This document shows, piece after piece, positions 1 to 9,044 of a stretch of 64,000 nucleotides of DNA. Position numbers and translations under genes: made by a program. Position 1 is the first letter of the stretch. Each line of letters begins with the position of its first letter. Source of the stretch: Ariolimax columbianus (taxonomy: Eukaryota; Mollusca; Gastropoda; Stylommatophora; Arionidae); contig JAVGWX010000004.1 of assembly GCA_036924085.1 (NCBI GenBank), forward strand, positions 45,043,293 to 45,107,292, written 5' to 3'. The notes beneath the pieces were generated by a model. The model searched no databases. It saw only the letters and a list, made by a program, of their open reading frames with translations, and was not told the DNA's origin.

Positions 1-686
1 TCGTAGGTCACACTAGAATCTGGTTGTGGTAACCTTGCACCTTCTTTAGCCAGTCTGTCTGCCTCCTATCCACTACTCCAGCGATGTTAGGGCCTGCTGC
101 ATCCGATTGTTTGCTATGGTGAGATTGTCTTCAGTGGTCCACAAAGCCAGATCGTCTGCAAACATGGAGCTGTGGACTCTTCTTAATATATTCTCTGTTA
201 TGTTGTTTATATACACCAGAAAAAAGTGTGGGTGACAGTACTCCCCCTTGGGGTACTCCCTGCTGCAGTGTCACATTTTTGCTCATCTTCCCTTGTACTT
301 GAACTCTGGCTGTTCTGTTTTCGAAATAGTGGCTGATCAATCTGTACATTTGTCCATATACTTCACTTCTTTATAGCTTGACTTTAAGTCCCTCTTTCCC
401 CACCTTGTCAAATGCCTTCTCTAGATCCACCCAAACCGCTACTGTATGCTTTTTCTCCTGGTAAGCATTCTCTATTTTCTGCGCAATGAGAGTGATCTGA
501 TCCTCAGTGGATCTGTGTTGTCTAAATCCTGCTTTCTGTGGAATTAATATGTGTTTTTCTTCCAGGTGCCACTTCAGTCTGATGTTTATCATACGCTCCA
601 TCAGTTTACCTACACAGCTCAGTAGACTGATAGGCCTGTATCAAATTTGGATCTGTTCTATCTTTTTCTTTCTTTGGTACTGGTAT
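1..686 (-). mobile_element. Old antisense I-type LINE fragment, RT part (unit A)
   Basis: On the minus strand, broken frames give reverse transcriptase blocks found in the long LINE at 9045-11351: AGFRQHRSTEDQ (around 480-520), VWVDLEKAFDKV (around 410-440) and GVPQGGVLSPTLF (around 240-270). The FADDL catalytic box region lies near 150-170 but is frameshifted. Positions 1-65 are the RNase H tail, joined directly to RT at about 66-71, so about 1.2 kb is missing inside. The left part is outside the window; complete copies are at 29788 and 53678. Homology stops at about 686. It is a dead relic. Confidence 0.85.
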
Positions 687-1220
687 TCGATGTAAATGAT
701 TTTAACATGAAAAGGAAAAGGTAATCCTTTTGCAATCATTGATGTCGAGGTTGAAGTGTTAGAGACTTCACTGTACTAGGCCTCAGCTTTTTATGAGGTG
801 GGTTGGCCAACTCATGTAGTCGCCACATTTCCTTCAATGACACTTAGCGACGTACAGGTTTAGTTATTAATGAGGATATCATTTGACAGAGTAGAGAGTA
901 AGTAAACACGATTAGAAATGTGAATCAATTTCTACAGCTTTATGAAAATGGTTAGAGTTAGTGTGTGACTTTATCTATGCCGACATAGCATTTCTTGAAA
1001 TCATTCCTCCTGCATAGTTTATAAGAATGAAATAGGCAGTATCATGACTTCAAAAGCCATAACAACATGTTGTTGTTATTGTTGTTGTATTTATTGTTGT
1101 TGTAGAATGCCCGTAGTATGTAAGATTAATTTTGTGTGCGTCCTGTAAAAGACGTTAAGTGGCGGGCTGCAACAGGATGTAAGAATAGCCTTGAGAGTTT
1201 GAAAGATTAGTTGGCAGGGG
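687..1220. other. Unrecognised AT-rich spacer with GTT microsatellite
   Basis: I see no gene here. Positions about 1067-1103 hold a short GTT-rich microsatellite with a small inverted core (caacatgttg). The stretch recurs in units B and C with a few substitutions. Confidence 0.5.
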
Positions 1221-1340
1221 CATAAACTTAAACATAAAGATACACCTAAGTACCTAGGAATTACAATGGATCGCACATTGTCCTACAAAGAACAATGTGG
1301 AGCGGTGAAACAAAAAGTTAGCACAATCATAAAACGTTCT
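1221..1340 (+). pseudogene. LINE reverse transcriptase thumb relic
   Basis: A plus-strand frame of 40 codons reads through PKYLGITMDRTLSYKEQ, the typical block just after the palm in jockey/I-like reverse transcriptases (usual form PKYLGVTLDRTL). The next bases (1341-1360) still resemble the following LAN-x-KWG block but carry a stop. The element is then cut by the 3' end of the antisense CR1-like LINE at about 1361, so this is the older element and was interrupted. The family is not the same as the I-type LINE at 5089. Nothing upstream or downstream of the interruption could be joined to it with confidence. Confidence 0.7.
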
Positions 1341-1360
1341 GAGTAAGCTAACAAACACGG

Positions 1361-3320
1361 CATAACTTAACTTAACATAACGTTTTTATATTGGTTTAGA
1401 AAACTCATCAGAGTCTGTAGACAACCAGTCCCATTTGCATTACCCTGCTCTAATAACTATGTACATCATATTTATTTTTAAATGCATTAACTGTCTCTGC
1501 CTTCACTATTTCCTGGGGCAAAGCATTCCAAGCATTCACCACTGTCTGAATAAAAAAAAATGTCCTGTGTCCAATTTGGACCTTTCGTTATTAAATTGTA
1601 TCTGTGCCCTCTTGTTCTCGCTGGTGGTAGTATTTAAAAAAAAAATGTATAGTCTAATTTAACTTTTCCTGTGATTATCTTATCAACTTAGATTAAGTCA
1701 CGTTTAATTGTTCTCTTTTCTAGACACTAACGGCCGGTTTTTCTGAGTCTTTCCTCGTAACTGTAATTCTGGAATCCCACTATCAGTTTTGTCGCTATTC
1801 TTTGTATCCTTTCCAGCATATTTATAGCTCTTCTACGATAAGGACTCCACACCTGTACACAGTACTCCGATCTAGGTCTAACTAATGCTTTATATAGTTT
1901 GTCAACCACCTCATTACTCCTATGTTTAATATTTCTTTTTTTTGATCATACCTAACGTTGCATTTGACTTATTCACTGCTCCCTGGACTTGCTAACTCAC
2001 CTTACCTGTATGCTCTATTATTACCCCTATTGTCCCTTTCGTTATCTATCATTCTAGTATTTTTCTCGCCCATTCTGTAATTTTGTTCCATTTTTTACTT
2101 CAAACCACTCAGAGTACTCCTTATTTATGCCAATCGCTGTCTTCTTCCCGTTAACCAACTTTCAATCCATTCGGCAACCTGCCCATCTATCCCATGTGAT
2201 TTTAACTTTTTAAATAATCGTTGATGAGGTACTATATAAAAAGCCTTTGTAAAATCTAGATAAATAACATCCACTGGTTCTCCCTTATCTATGATTTTAG
2301 TAATCACCTCCATGCACTCCAATAGATTTGTTAAGCACGGTCTCCCTCTAGTAAACCCATGCTAACTATTTCTGATTAGATTTAACCTGTCTAGATGCAT
2401 TACAATGTTTTCTTTCATTATTGACTCTAACATTTTACAGACTATGCTCGTTAAACTTACTTAATTAGCTGGATCTGATTTCTTTCCTCTTTTGAATAAG
2501 GGAATCACTCCTGCATCTTTCCAATCTCTTGGAACAATCCATTTTGCAAGTGATTGAGAAAATAATATAGCCAATGGTTTAACTAGTTAGTCTATACTTC
2601 AAACAGCATTGATGAATGGATACCATCTTGATCTGTACATTTATCCACTTTTAATCCTTCCAATCTTTTTAGAACCATTTCCTCCGTAAGACAGAATGAT
2701 TTTAATCGAACTATATCCATTTGACATTTGAAAATAGGTATAGGCTCTGGTATCTTGGAGGAGTGTTCTTTTGTATAGACTGTGCCAAAGTATTGATTTA
2801 TTAGATAAGCTATCTCCCTATTTTCTCTGCTTATTGTCACTGTACTGTTTATGAGAAAGCCTACCTTGTCTTTAGGTCTTTGTTTATTTCTAACATTAGA
2901 AAAGAAGCTTTTACCATCAATCTTGATCCTATTAGTAAGTTTTTTTCGAAGTCTATTTTGCTGCTTTACTTACTTTCTGAGCTATGTTTTGCTTGTCCAA
3001 ATATTTTAAATATATTTCTTTTGATTTACTTGCCTTTATACACTTTGTCCAGGCTTTATTTTAAGCTCTTGTACATTTAGCTACAAATCTAGTAATCCAC
3101 TTTTTATGATTGGTGTTTACCTCCATACATGGAACATATTCGACTTTTAGTTGTTCTAAATGTGTTTTGAAACACTCTGCCTCTTGTTCAGCGTCTGTAC
3201 CTCTGACAATATCTTTCCAGTTTATGTGGCTGTCTGTATCTTTCATCTTCTGTACATCTGTCTTAGAGTAGTCGTATGCTCGCGAGTGTATATTTACATA
3301 CATTGTAAAGGCTGTTATAG
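1361..3320 (-). mobile_element. Degenerate CR1-like LINE (unit A)
   Basis: On the minus strand, frames in order from 3303 down to 1390 give the endonuclease-RT linker (3061-3303), the pre-RT block KRLEGLKVDKCTDQDGIHSS (2592-2840), RT palm DVIYLDFTKAFYIVPHQRL (2125-2322), the late RT block LYKALVRPRSEYCVQVWSPY (1727-1909) and a C-terminal NAWNALPQEIVEAETVNAFK segment (around 1470-1550). This order and wording are those of CR1/Daphne-type LINEs. The YADD catalytic region is lost and several frameshifts separate the frames. The 3' end shows a CTTAA-rich terminus at 1362-1380. The 5' end is truncated before the endonuclease. Not functional. Confidence 0.85.
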
Positions 3321-3347
3321 GATATATGTTATGGACAACTGATCACT

Positions 3348-3702
3348 GCAGCTAAAGGAATCGACTACCCCACACCGCGATTCAAGTACGTATACAAGAT
3401 GGACATGACGTCATGCGACATCCAAGCCGAAAGCTCAGGATTGAGTCGATTGCAGACATTCAGTTGGGAGGTGCACAGTAGTTGCCGACGCTTGTAGAGG
3501 CCATCTGGAACCAGAGAAATGGGCACGACTGAAAAGATCGGCGAACACCCCGGCAAGTCAGCCTCCTCAGCCCCGTTGTACGATCTGCGACAGGGACTGC
3601 CACTCACGTACCGGCGTTTGCAACCATAGCAGACTGTGTCGAAATACGGGAGACAGAGCTGGGCAAACTTCGCCAGGGCGCCAGGCGCATGATGATCAGT
3701 GA
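3348..3702 (+). pseudogene. C-terminal tail of endonuclease-RT LINE with zinc finger
   Basis: Two plus-strand frames, joined across a frameshift near 3500, match the C-terminal end of the endonuclease-reverse transcriptase LINEs common in invertebrates. The first has the PTPRFKYVYKMDMTSCDI block (family form RFKDVCKRDMKACDI). The second has CTICDRDCHSRTGVCNHSRLC, shown here only as its C-x2-C-x12-H-x4-C pattern, about 3574-3636, and ends with a stop at 3700-3702. The antisense frame at 3365-3871 is long but is only the shadow of this tail. In unit B the finger contains a stop; in unit C it is substituted. Confidence 0.75.
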
Positions 3703-4749
3703 CTGAGACGCCAATAAACTGATGAATATTAAATGTATTTACGTGTCTTGGCTTGGCTTCGTTTGTTCTCCATCTCCCGCTACCAAACCCTGACACGGGC
3801 CTAAGTGGCAGAACGCAGTCCAGAGAACGGAATGCGTTATGTCGATATTTGCACCTTTCGGTCCAACACATCCGACTTCAGCAAGCATTTTTTGAGTACC
3901 GGGTTAGCATTCCCTCTTCGATTACTTCTCCTTAACCAGTCTGCTCTGTTGCAGCCTGTTTTCTAGAATACTGCGCGGACGTGTAGAACGGCCTTGGCAG
4001 CTCCGGTTCGCTAGCCCTTACGCTATCAGTCAGCTATGGCTCGATGACCGCTGCAGCTCATGCGCTGCTCACCATCTTGATCCAGTATTTACTTGATTTT
4101 GAAGAAATATGATCATGACAATAATAATGGGCTTATCGTCGTCGATGAGAATAACCAACATCATCATGTGTCATACTGCGCCCTTAAGTCTGTGGGCGGA
4201 TGAGTGCATGACAGATTAAGCCAACACCAGCTGGTGCTGGTTTTGTCTCTACTCTATACTTCCACCTGATCGCCCGTCGACCCTCGCTAACTGCATGCAA
4301 GGCTCTTTTTGGCCTCGCCTTTTTCAGGCTAAACGATTTACTGCCAGGATTCACTGAATCGCTTTTATTGACGTCCAGGTGATCGCCTTGCTGCGCTAAG
4401 CTCGCTAAACAGTAGTTTATTTTTTTTACCTTTCACTTGACATTCGAGAAACTTGGCCAGTCTTTCTCACTTTAACTTTGTACAAAAGTGTATGAATAGT
4501 GTAGTAGTAATGAAAAGAGTATGGTTATTTGTGATGTGGTCTTGTAGCCAATTTGGAGTATGTGTCATGTAGAAATTATTCAACCTCCTGGCGTGTTTGG
4601 CGTACACACTCCAGCTCTCTCACCCATAGATCAGGGTTTAGAGACTAGCCGGATGTTTGCCAATCAGAGTAGTTGCTTTTTAACGATATACTTCATTTAA
4701 ACATTCAAATCTTCTTCGGGCAATATCAGGTAGTACTATTTACTCATGT
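3703..4749. other. Unrecognised GC-richer stretch
   Basis: No gene recognised. An AATAAA motif lies at 3711-3716, just after the LINE tail. A near-palindrome centred at about 4233 (CACCAGCTGGTG core, arms of 10 with one mismatch) could form a hairpin. Unit A carries 15 extra bases at about 4266-4280 relative to B and C. A short dispersed repeat is listed separately at 3747-3836. Confidence 0.4.
3747..3836 (-). repeat. Short dispersed repeat, inverted partner at 15388-15479
   Basis: The reverse complement of this stretch aligns along about 90 bases to 15388-15479, with shared blocks such as GCATTCCGTTCTCTGGAC and a following CTTAG/CTTAA-GCC run. It is diverged, so the two are old copies of one family. 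I do not recognise the family. Unit B copies lie at about 33921-34010 and 42101-42192. Confidence 0.6.
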
Positions 4750-4918
4750 TTATCTTCTTTTTCTTTCTCTTCTTTTTCTTCTTCTTTCTCTTCTTGTTCT
4801 TCTTCTTTTTTCTTCTTCTTCTTCTTCTTCTTCTTTTTCTTCTTCTACTTCTTCTTCTCTATTTTCTTCTTCATTTTTTACTTCTTCTTCTTTTTCTTCT
4901 TCTTTTCCTTCTTTTTCT
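4750..4918 (+). repeat. Polypyrimidine CTT-rich tract (unit A, ~169 bp)
   Basis: Almost pure C/T on the plus strand, mostly CTT with interspersed TTTTTC. The length differs between units: about 169 bp here, 161 in B and 180 in C. It ends in a TTTTTCTAG that resembles a splice acceptor, which I take as chance. It predicts long poly-Leu, poly-Phe, poly-Ser and, on the other strand, poly-Glu frames that I do not regard as genes. Confidence 0.9.
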
Positions 4919-5088
4919 AGCTCACCGACAATTGTATTAAGTCTACACGTAAAGGCCAGTTCTATGGACAAAGTCTACTGTGGTGGGGAGTTCTTCAAGA
5001 CGCTCACAAAAGTGTGTATGTGTGGGTTCATCTCCGTGGGTCAGTATTCACAACGCAGTTGCTTTAGCATGTTACAGTCTTGACAAAG

Positions 5089-6170
5089 GAAGGGTTCTGA
5101 TACTAACACGTAACTGCATACAGAGGAGCGCGATAGCTGTCAATCACACTGGACAAGCAGAAATTGTAGGACTCGACATAATGACACAAGAAACGAAGAT
5201 CCGTATCTTCAACCTGTATGGCCCACCCATCAAAGACCTGTCACTCTCGAGTATGGAAATCAAGAACTCCAGCTGCCTAGTAGTTGGAGACTTACACAGC
5301 CACTCGGAGAGATGGGGATATTCGGACACAGACAACAGAGGAGATGAAGTGGAAGACTGGGAGATAGACACAAATCTCTATCTTTACAATAGGCTGGAGG
5401 ACAGCCCTATCTTCTATTCTAGAACATGGCATACCACCCCTACTCCAGACTTGGCCTTTTCCACGGTTGATATTCACCACAAAATAGACGGCCAGGTGCT
5501 CAACCAATTGGCAGGTAGCGACAAAAGGCCAATTAGGCTAGAAATTGATATGGAAGTAGGCCCACAGGAAATAAAAGCGCTCCCACGTTGGAACTATAAA
5601 CGATCCGACTGGGACAGATTTGCAATTCTGACAGATCGGCTATGTGAAACCATCAACACATGGAATAACAATATGAAACCTATGGTGGAAAGCCTAAGCA
5701 AAGCAATAATGCAAGCATCCACCGAAACCATCCCAAGAGGGGCAAGGAAAAACTACAAGCCATATTGGAATGATGAATTGCAGGAAGCGGAAGACGAAGT
5801 CTCAAATGCTAGGAACATGGCAGAGAGAGAACAATCTATGGAGGCAAATATCGCCCTCAATGCTATCACGGCGAAATACAAAAGAACACTAAACCATATA
5901 ACAAGAGACAGATGGACAAAAAAAACAGAAAGCCTCAATTTATATGAAGAAGAGAACAAACTATGGAAGTTAGTCAGAGCCATGAATGACGAAACACCAT
6001 CAAATAAACAAATTACCATCAAGCATGGCGACAAAATGCTTACTGGAAAAAAAAGCAGCAAACGCCTTTATAGAACGAACACTATGCCAGAGCAAACCAC
6101 ATTGATGTCCCTACAGACAGGCACACAGACAATAATGAAGAAGAAAAGAGCCACGACAACATCAATATGA
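5089..6170 (+). pseudogene. Apurinic-type endonuclease domain of old I-type LINE
   Basis: The frame is open from 4980 to 6170, but the first ~36 codons have no LINE similarity, so I start at 5089. The NLYGPP, PDLAFS and DWEID blocks of the endonuclease are present. Two active-site positions are altered: the GDFNSH block reads GDLHSH, and SDHRPI reads SDKRPI, replacing the catalytic His by Lys. The rest is the endonuclease-RT linker (ETIPRGARKNYKPYWNDEL). The enzyme, which nicks target DNA in intact elements, would be inactive. The frame is shorter in unit B and broken in unit C. Confidence 0.85.
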
Positions 6171-7831
6171 CACCAGAGGAGCACATGATGGCAATACTAA
6201 CAATGAATGAAAACGAAGAGGCCATGAGAACTCTCAAGAAAAAGAAATCGCCCGGAAAAGATGGGGTAACAGGAAATGCTGATGGAGTTGGGCCAAACAG
6301 CAAAGAGGAAGTTACTATCAGTCCTGAACCAAAGCTGGAAAAGGGGAATTGTACCTCCGACATGAAAAGACGCTGTACTTATACCAGTACCAAAGAAAGA
6401 AAAAGATAGAACAGATCCAAATGGATACAGGCCTATCAGTCTACTGAGCTGTGTAGGTAAACTGATGGAACGTATGATAAACACCAGACTGATGTGGCAT
6501 CTGGAAGAAAAACACATACTAATTCCACAGCAAGCAGGCTTTAGACAGCACAGATCCACTGAGGACCAGATCACTCTCATAGCCCAGTTAATAGATGATG
6601 CTTACCAGGAGAAAAAACACACAGTAGCGGTTTGGGTGGATTTAGAGAAGGCATTGGACAAGGTGTGGATAAAGGGACTTAAGTCAAGCTACGAAGAAGT
6701 GAAGTTTGTGGGAAAATGTACAGATGGATCAGCGACTACCTCGAAAACAGAACATCCATAGTTCAAGTACAATAGCAGATGAGCAAAAAGGTGACACTTG
6801 AGCAGGGAGTACACCAAAGGGGAGTACTGTCACCAACACCTTTCCTGGTGAACATAAACAACATCACAGAGAATCTACCAAGAAGAGTCCACAGCTCCAT
6901 GTTTGCAGACGATCTGGCTATGTGGACGTCTGAAAAAAATCTCACCATAGCAAGCAATCGGATGCAGCAGGCCCTAACATCATTGGAGGAGTGGGCGAAC
7001 TCATGGCTGGTCAAAATAAATGAGGAAAAAACAACATGTACGATATTCTCGCTTTCAAACAAACTTAAGAACACGAAAATAAGTCTTAACGGCAAATATC
7101 TGCGGACAAACGGTAACCAATACTACCTGGGAGTCACATTTGATCGGTGCATGGCATGGCAAAGTCAGATCGAGAGAAACCGAATGAGAGCCAGACAAAG
7201 AATGGCAATCATGAGGAAACTTGCTGGCACAAGCTGGGGAACAGACGAAACTGTACACTGGAAGAGTGAGAGCAGTTCTCGAGTATGGCATTGCGGCATG
7301 GGCAATAGCAGCAAAGGCGAACTTTGATAAAATTAGCAAACTTCAAAACCAAGCCATTAGAGTTATAACAGCAGGCATGAAGTCAACGCCAATTGTAGAA
7401 CTGGAAAAGATTAGAAATCTGCAATCCATGAACGACAGAAGAGACTGCAGAGCCCAGCAGCAAGCAGAGAAACTCAGAAGACTGACAGACCACCCAATAC
7501 ATCAGAGACTAAATAGATTTGGAAATAGAAAACTAAAGCGGAGAAACTTTGCAGAAATAGCCAAAGCAAAGATGAGCGAAGACACTATGAACACATTAAC
7601 ACCAAACCCCATCCCTACTGTACGCAAACCTACCTGGAAGCAGCATATCATTCCGGAGGTGGTAGAAAATATACCAGATATTTGAAACAAGAACAGCCAG
7701 ACTGAAAAAGAAAGAAGAGACATAACCCTGACGTACATAACAAAAAACTACCCAAGCATGGACTGAACCCATGCATACACCGATAGGTCTGTAACAAACA
7801 CAACACTGAAAGGAGGGGCAGAGGTATTCCA
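6167..7831 (+). pseudogene. Reverse transcriptase to RNase H start of old I-type LINE
   Basis: At least four frames are needed to follow the protein: 6167-6409 (KKKKSPGKDGVT), 6465-6761 (AGFRQHRSTEDQ, VWVDLEKALDKVW), 6779-7327 (SSMFADDLAMWTS, with the FADD catalytic box kept, and YLGVTFDR) and 7221-7685 (thumb and linker). An in-frame stop follows at 7683, and the last similarity is a YTDRSVTNTT block matching the RNase H YTDGS strand. The palm Phe of KAFD has become Leu. No activity is possible. Confidence 0.85.
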
Positions 7832-7917
7832 TTTCTCAATTTTGTGCATCGGTTGAATTTAAAGTGAGCTAAACTGCGAGAACTGTTACCGGTAAAAGTG
7901 TCACTGGTAAGCTACAT

Positions 7918-8345
7918 AAGCTGTACAATGGTGAATGCTTGGAATGTATTGCCATATGAAGTAGTTTTAGGCTGGAACAAGTAATGCATTTAAGAATAGA
8001 TTGGATGCACATAGCTTTTAGAGCGAGGAAATGTAAATGAAACTGGTTGTTTACAGACTGCATAGTTTTCTAAGCCGGTATAAACACGTAGTCTTCTAAA
8101 CCAGTATAACGACGTAGTCTTCTAAACCAGTATAAAGATATAGTCATTCTAGTGCAGTATAAAGACATCGTCTTCTAAACCAGTATAAAGATATCGTCTT
8201 ATAAACCAATATAAAGACACAGTCTTCTAAACCAGTATAAAGTTTAAGTCTTCTAAGCCAGTAGAAAGATATAATCGTCTAAACCAGTATAAATAGGTAG
8301 TCTTCTCAACCCGTATACAGACATTAACTTAGTTACATATTGTAC
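7918..8345 (+). mobile_element. CR1-like LINE 3' end (unit A, sense)
   Basis: Plus-strand codons give NAWNVLPYEVV, the C-terminal signature also seen in the CR1-like element at 1361-3320. This is followed by NETGCLQ and then by ten 26-bp units and a TTAACTTAGTTA terminus like that of the other CR1-like 3' ends. It directly follows the truncated I-type LINE. The exact left limit is uncertain (between 7832 and 7918). Confidence 0.75.
8066..8326 (+). repeat. 26-bp minisatellite, 10 units (unit A)
   Basis: Ten consecutive units of 26 bp (one of 27), consensus close to TCTTCTAAACCAGTATAAAG followed by ACGTAG. Unit B also has ten units and unit C has eight. A single copy of the same motif stands at the 3' end of the CR1-like fragments at 13238, 16123 and 1361, so the array is an expansion of the LINE's own 3' terminal sequence. 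Confidence 0.92.
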
Positions 8346-8881
8346 ATTAAAAGGAGAGTATTTCTCTTTAGCCTAAAAATGAAAGGTGTTCACCGCATGC
8401 TGCTGCCCATTGGTGATCATTCTTATTCAGCAAATGATGTTAACTGTAGATACAAATTGTTCCTGTAACTCAACCGTTGTGTCATGTTCTGACCGTTGTG
8501 TCATCGCAGGCCGTGATGGCGACTATGTCAAGACAGGTTTTTGTTAATCGTCTAAGGGAAAGTTGTTAGCCATTTGTGTTCTGTGGTCTCCCTTGTCAAG
8601 TGTATGTCACGTACCCCTTATCGGAATAATGTTTTTAAATACATAAAATACAATAGCAAAGAACCAGTTAAATAGAAATAGTTAAAAAACAAACACAAAA
8701 GTACATGTGATATATGTGTCTTTCTTAACAATTTCAATAGAAATACAATACATTTAAAATAGAAGAAAGTTAATTTCATTATTGTTTGAATGAACGTGCT
8801 GCGTATATAAGCTAGGTTGAGGAACGGGTCACAAAGATCAAGAAATGCTGACCGCGTGAAGGCTTGTTGTTTCTCTTTCTC
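8346..8881. other. Unrecognised AT-rich spacer with unit-A-specific 154 bp
   Basis: No gene seen. Positions 8451-8604 (154 bp) are absent from units B (junction near 38602) and C. A TGTA microhomology at both ends suggests deletion in the B/C lineage, though insertion in A is possible. Confidence 0.6.
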
Positions 8882-8891
8882 GAAGAGGATT
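8882..8891. repeat. Target site duplication, 3' side of young LINE
   Basis: GAAGAGGATT here is repeated at 12575-12584, flanking the LINE. Unit B has a single copy at 38880-38889 (empty site), as does unit C near 62722. Confidence 0.9.
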
Positions 8892-8914
8892 CTTCTTCTT
8901 CTTCTTCTTCTTCT
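8892..8914 (-). repeat. (GAA)n 3' tail of young LINE
   Basis: About seven TTC/CTT triplets on the plus strand, read as GAA on the element strand, immediately after the target duplication. The same tail occurs on the insertions at 18135 and 63902, so it is the family's 3' tail in place of poly(A). Confidence 0.85.
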
Positions 8915-9044
8915 GCGTACGCAGTCAGACAGTAACCATTATTTTTTCGAAAAAAGCGGCGGTCATCCTGAGGCTCTCGCCACTGCCATAGAGCTTGTCT
9001 TGCAGTTCCACTGGTAATGGCCACATCTGCTCTCTCTGATCCTC

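Larger units (their letters stand above)
5089..7831 (+). mobile_element. Old sense I-type LINE carcass: EN, RT, start of RNase H (unit A)
   Basis: Homologous to the younger LINE at 8892-12574 but in the opposite orientation and more decayed. Similarity begins inside the endonuclease (around residue 33 of the young copy, GVLILTRNC) and ends abruptly in the first RNase H strand at about 7831. The next bases belong to a CR1-like 3' end. The same start and end points and many of the same frameshifts occur in units B and C, so it was already dead before the unit was duplicated. Confidence 0.9.

Noticed and set aside
1362..1380. Telomere-like CTTAA repeats
   Set aside because: Only two or three units, and found at the 3' end of every CR1-like fragment, so it is the element terminus.
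3365..3871. 168-codon minus-strand frame, also present at 33539-34045
   Set aside because: Sense strand carries a recognisable LINE C-terminus with a zinc finger; the antisense frame is broken in unit C and matches no domain I know.
4223..4244. Palindrome CACCAGCTGGTG as a terminal inverted repeat or operator
   Set aside because: No partner repeat or target duplication nearby; it is a short imperfect hairpin in sequence I cannot otherwise interpret.
4898..4922. Splice acceptor (polypyrimidine run ending in CTAG) before a 396-codon frame
   Set aside because: The frame is LINE endonuclease with lost active-site residues and is broken in B and C; the tract is a variable microsatellite.
4750..4971. 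Glu-rich minus frame and Leu/Phe/Ser-rich plus frames
   Set aside because: Direct translation of a CTT microsatellite; composition and length change between units.
8066..8326. 26-bp repeats as a CRISPR or operator array
   Set aside because: No spacers, and the unit is the 3' terminal sequence of a CR1-like LINE.
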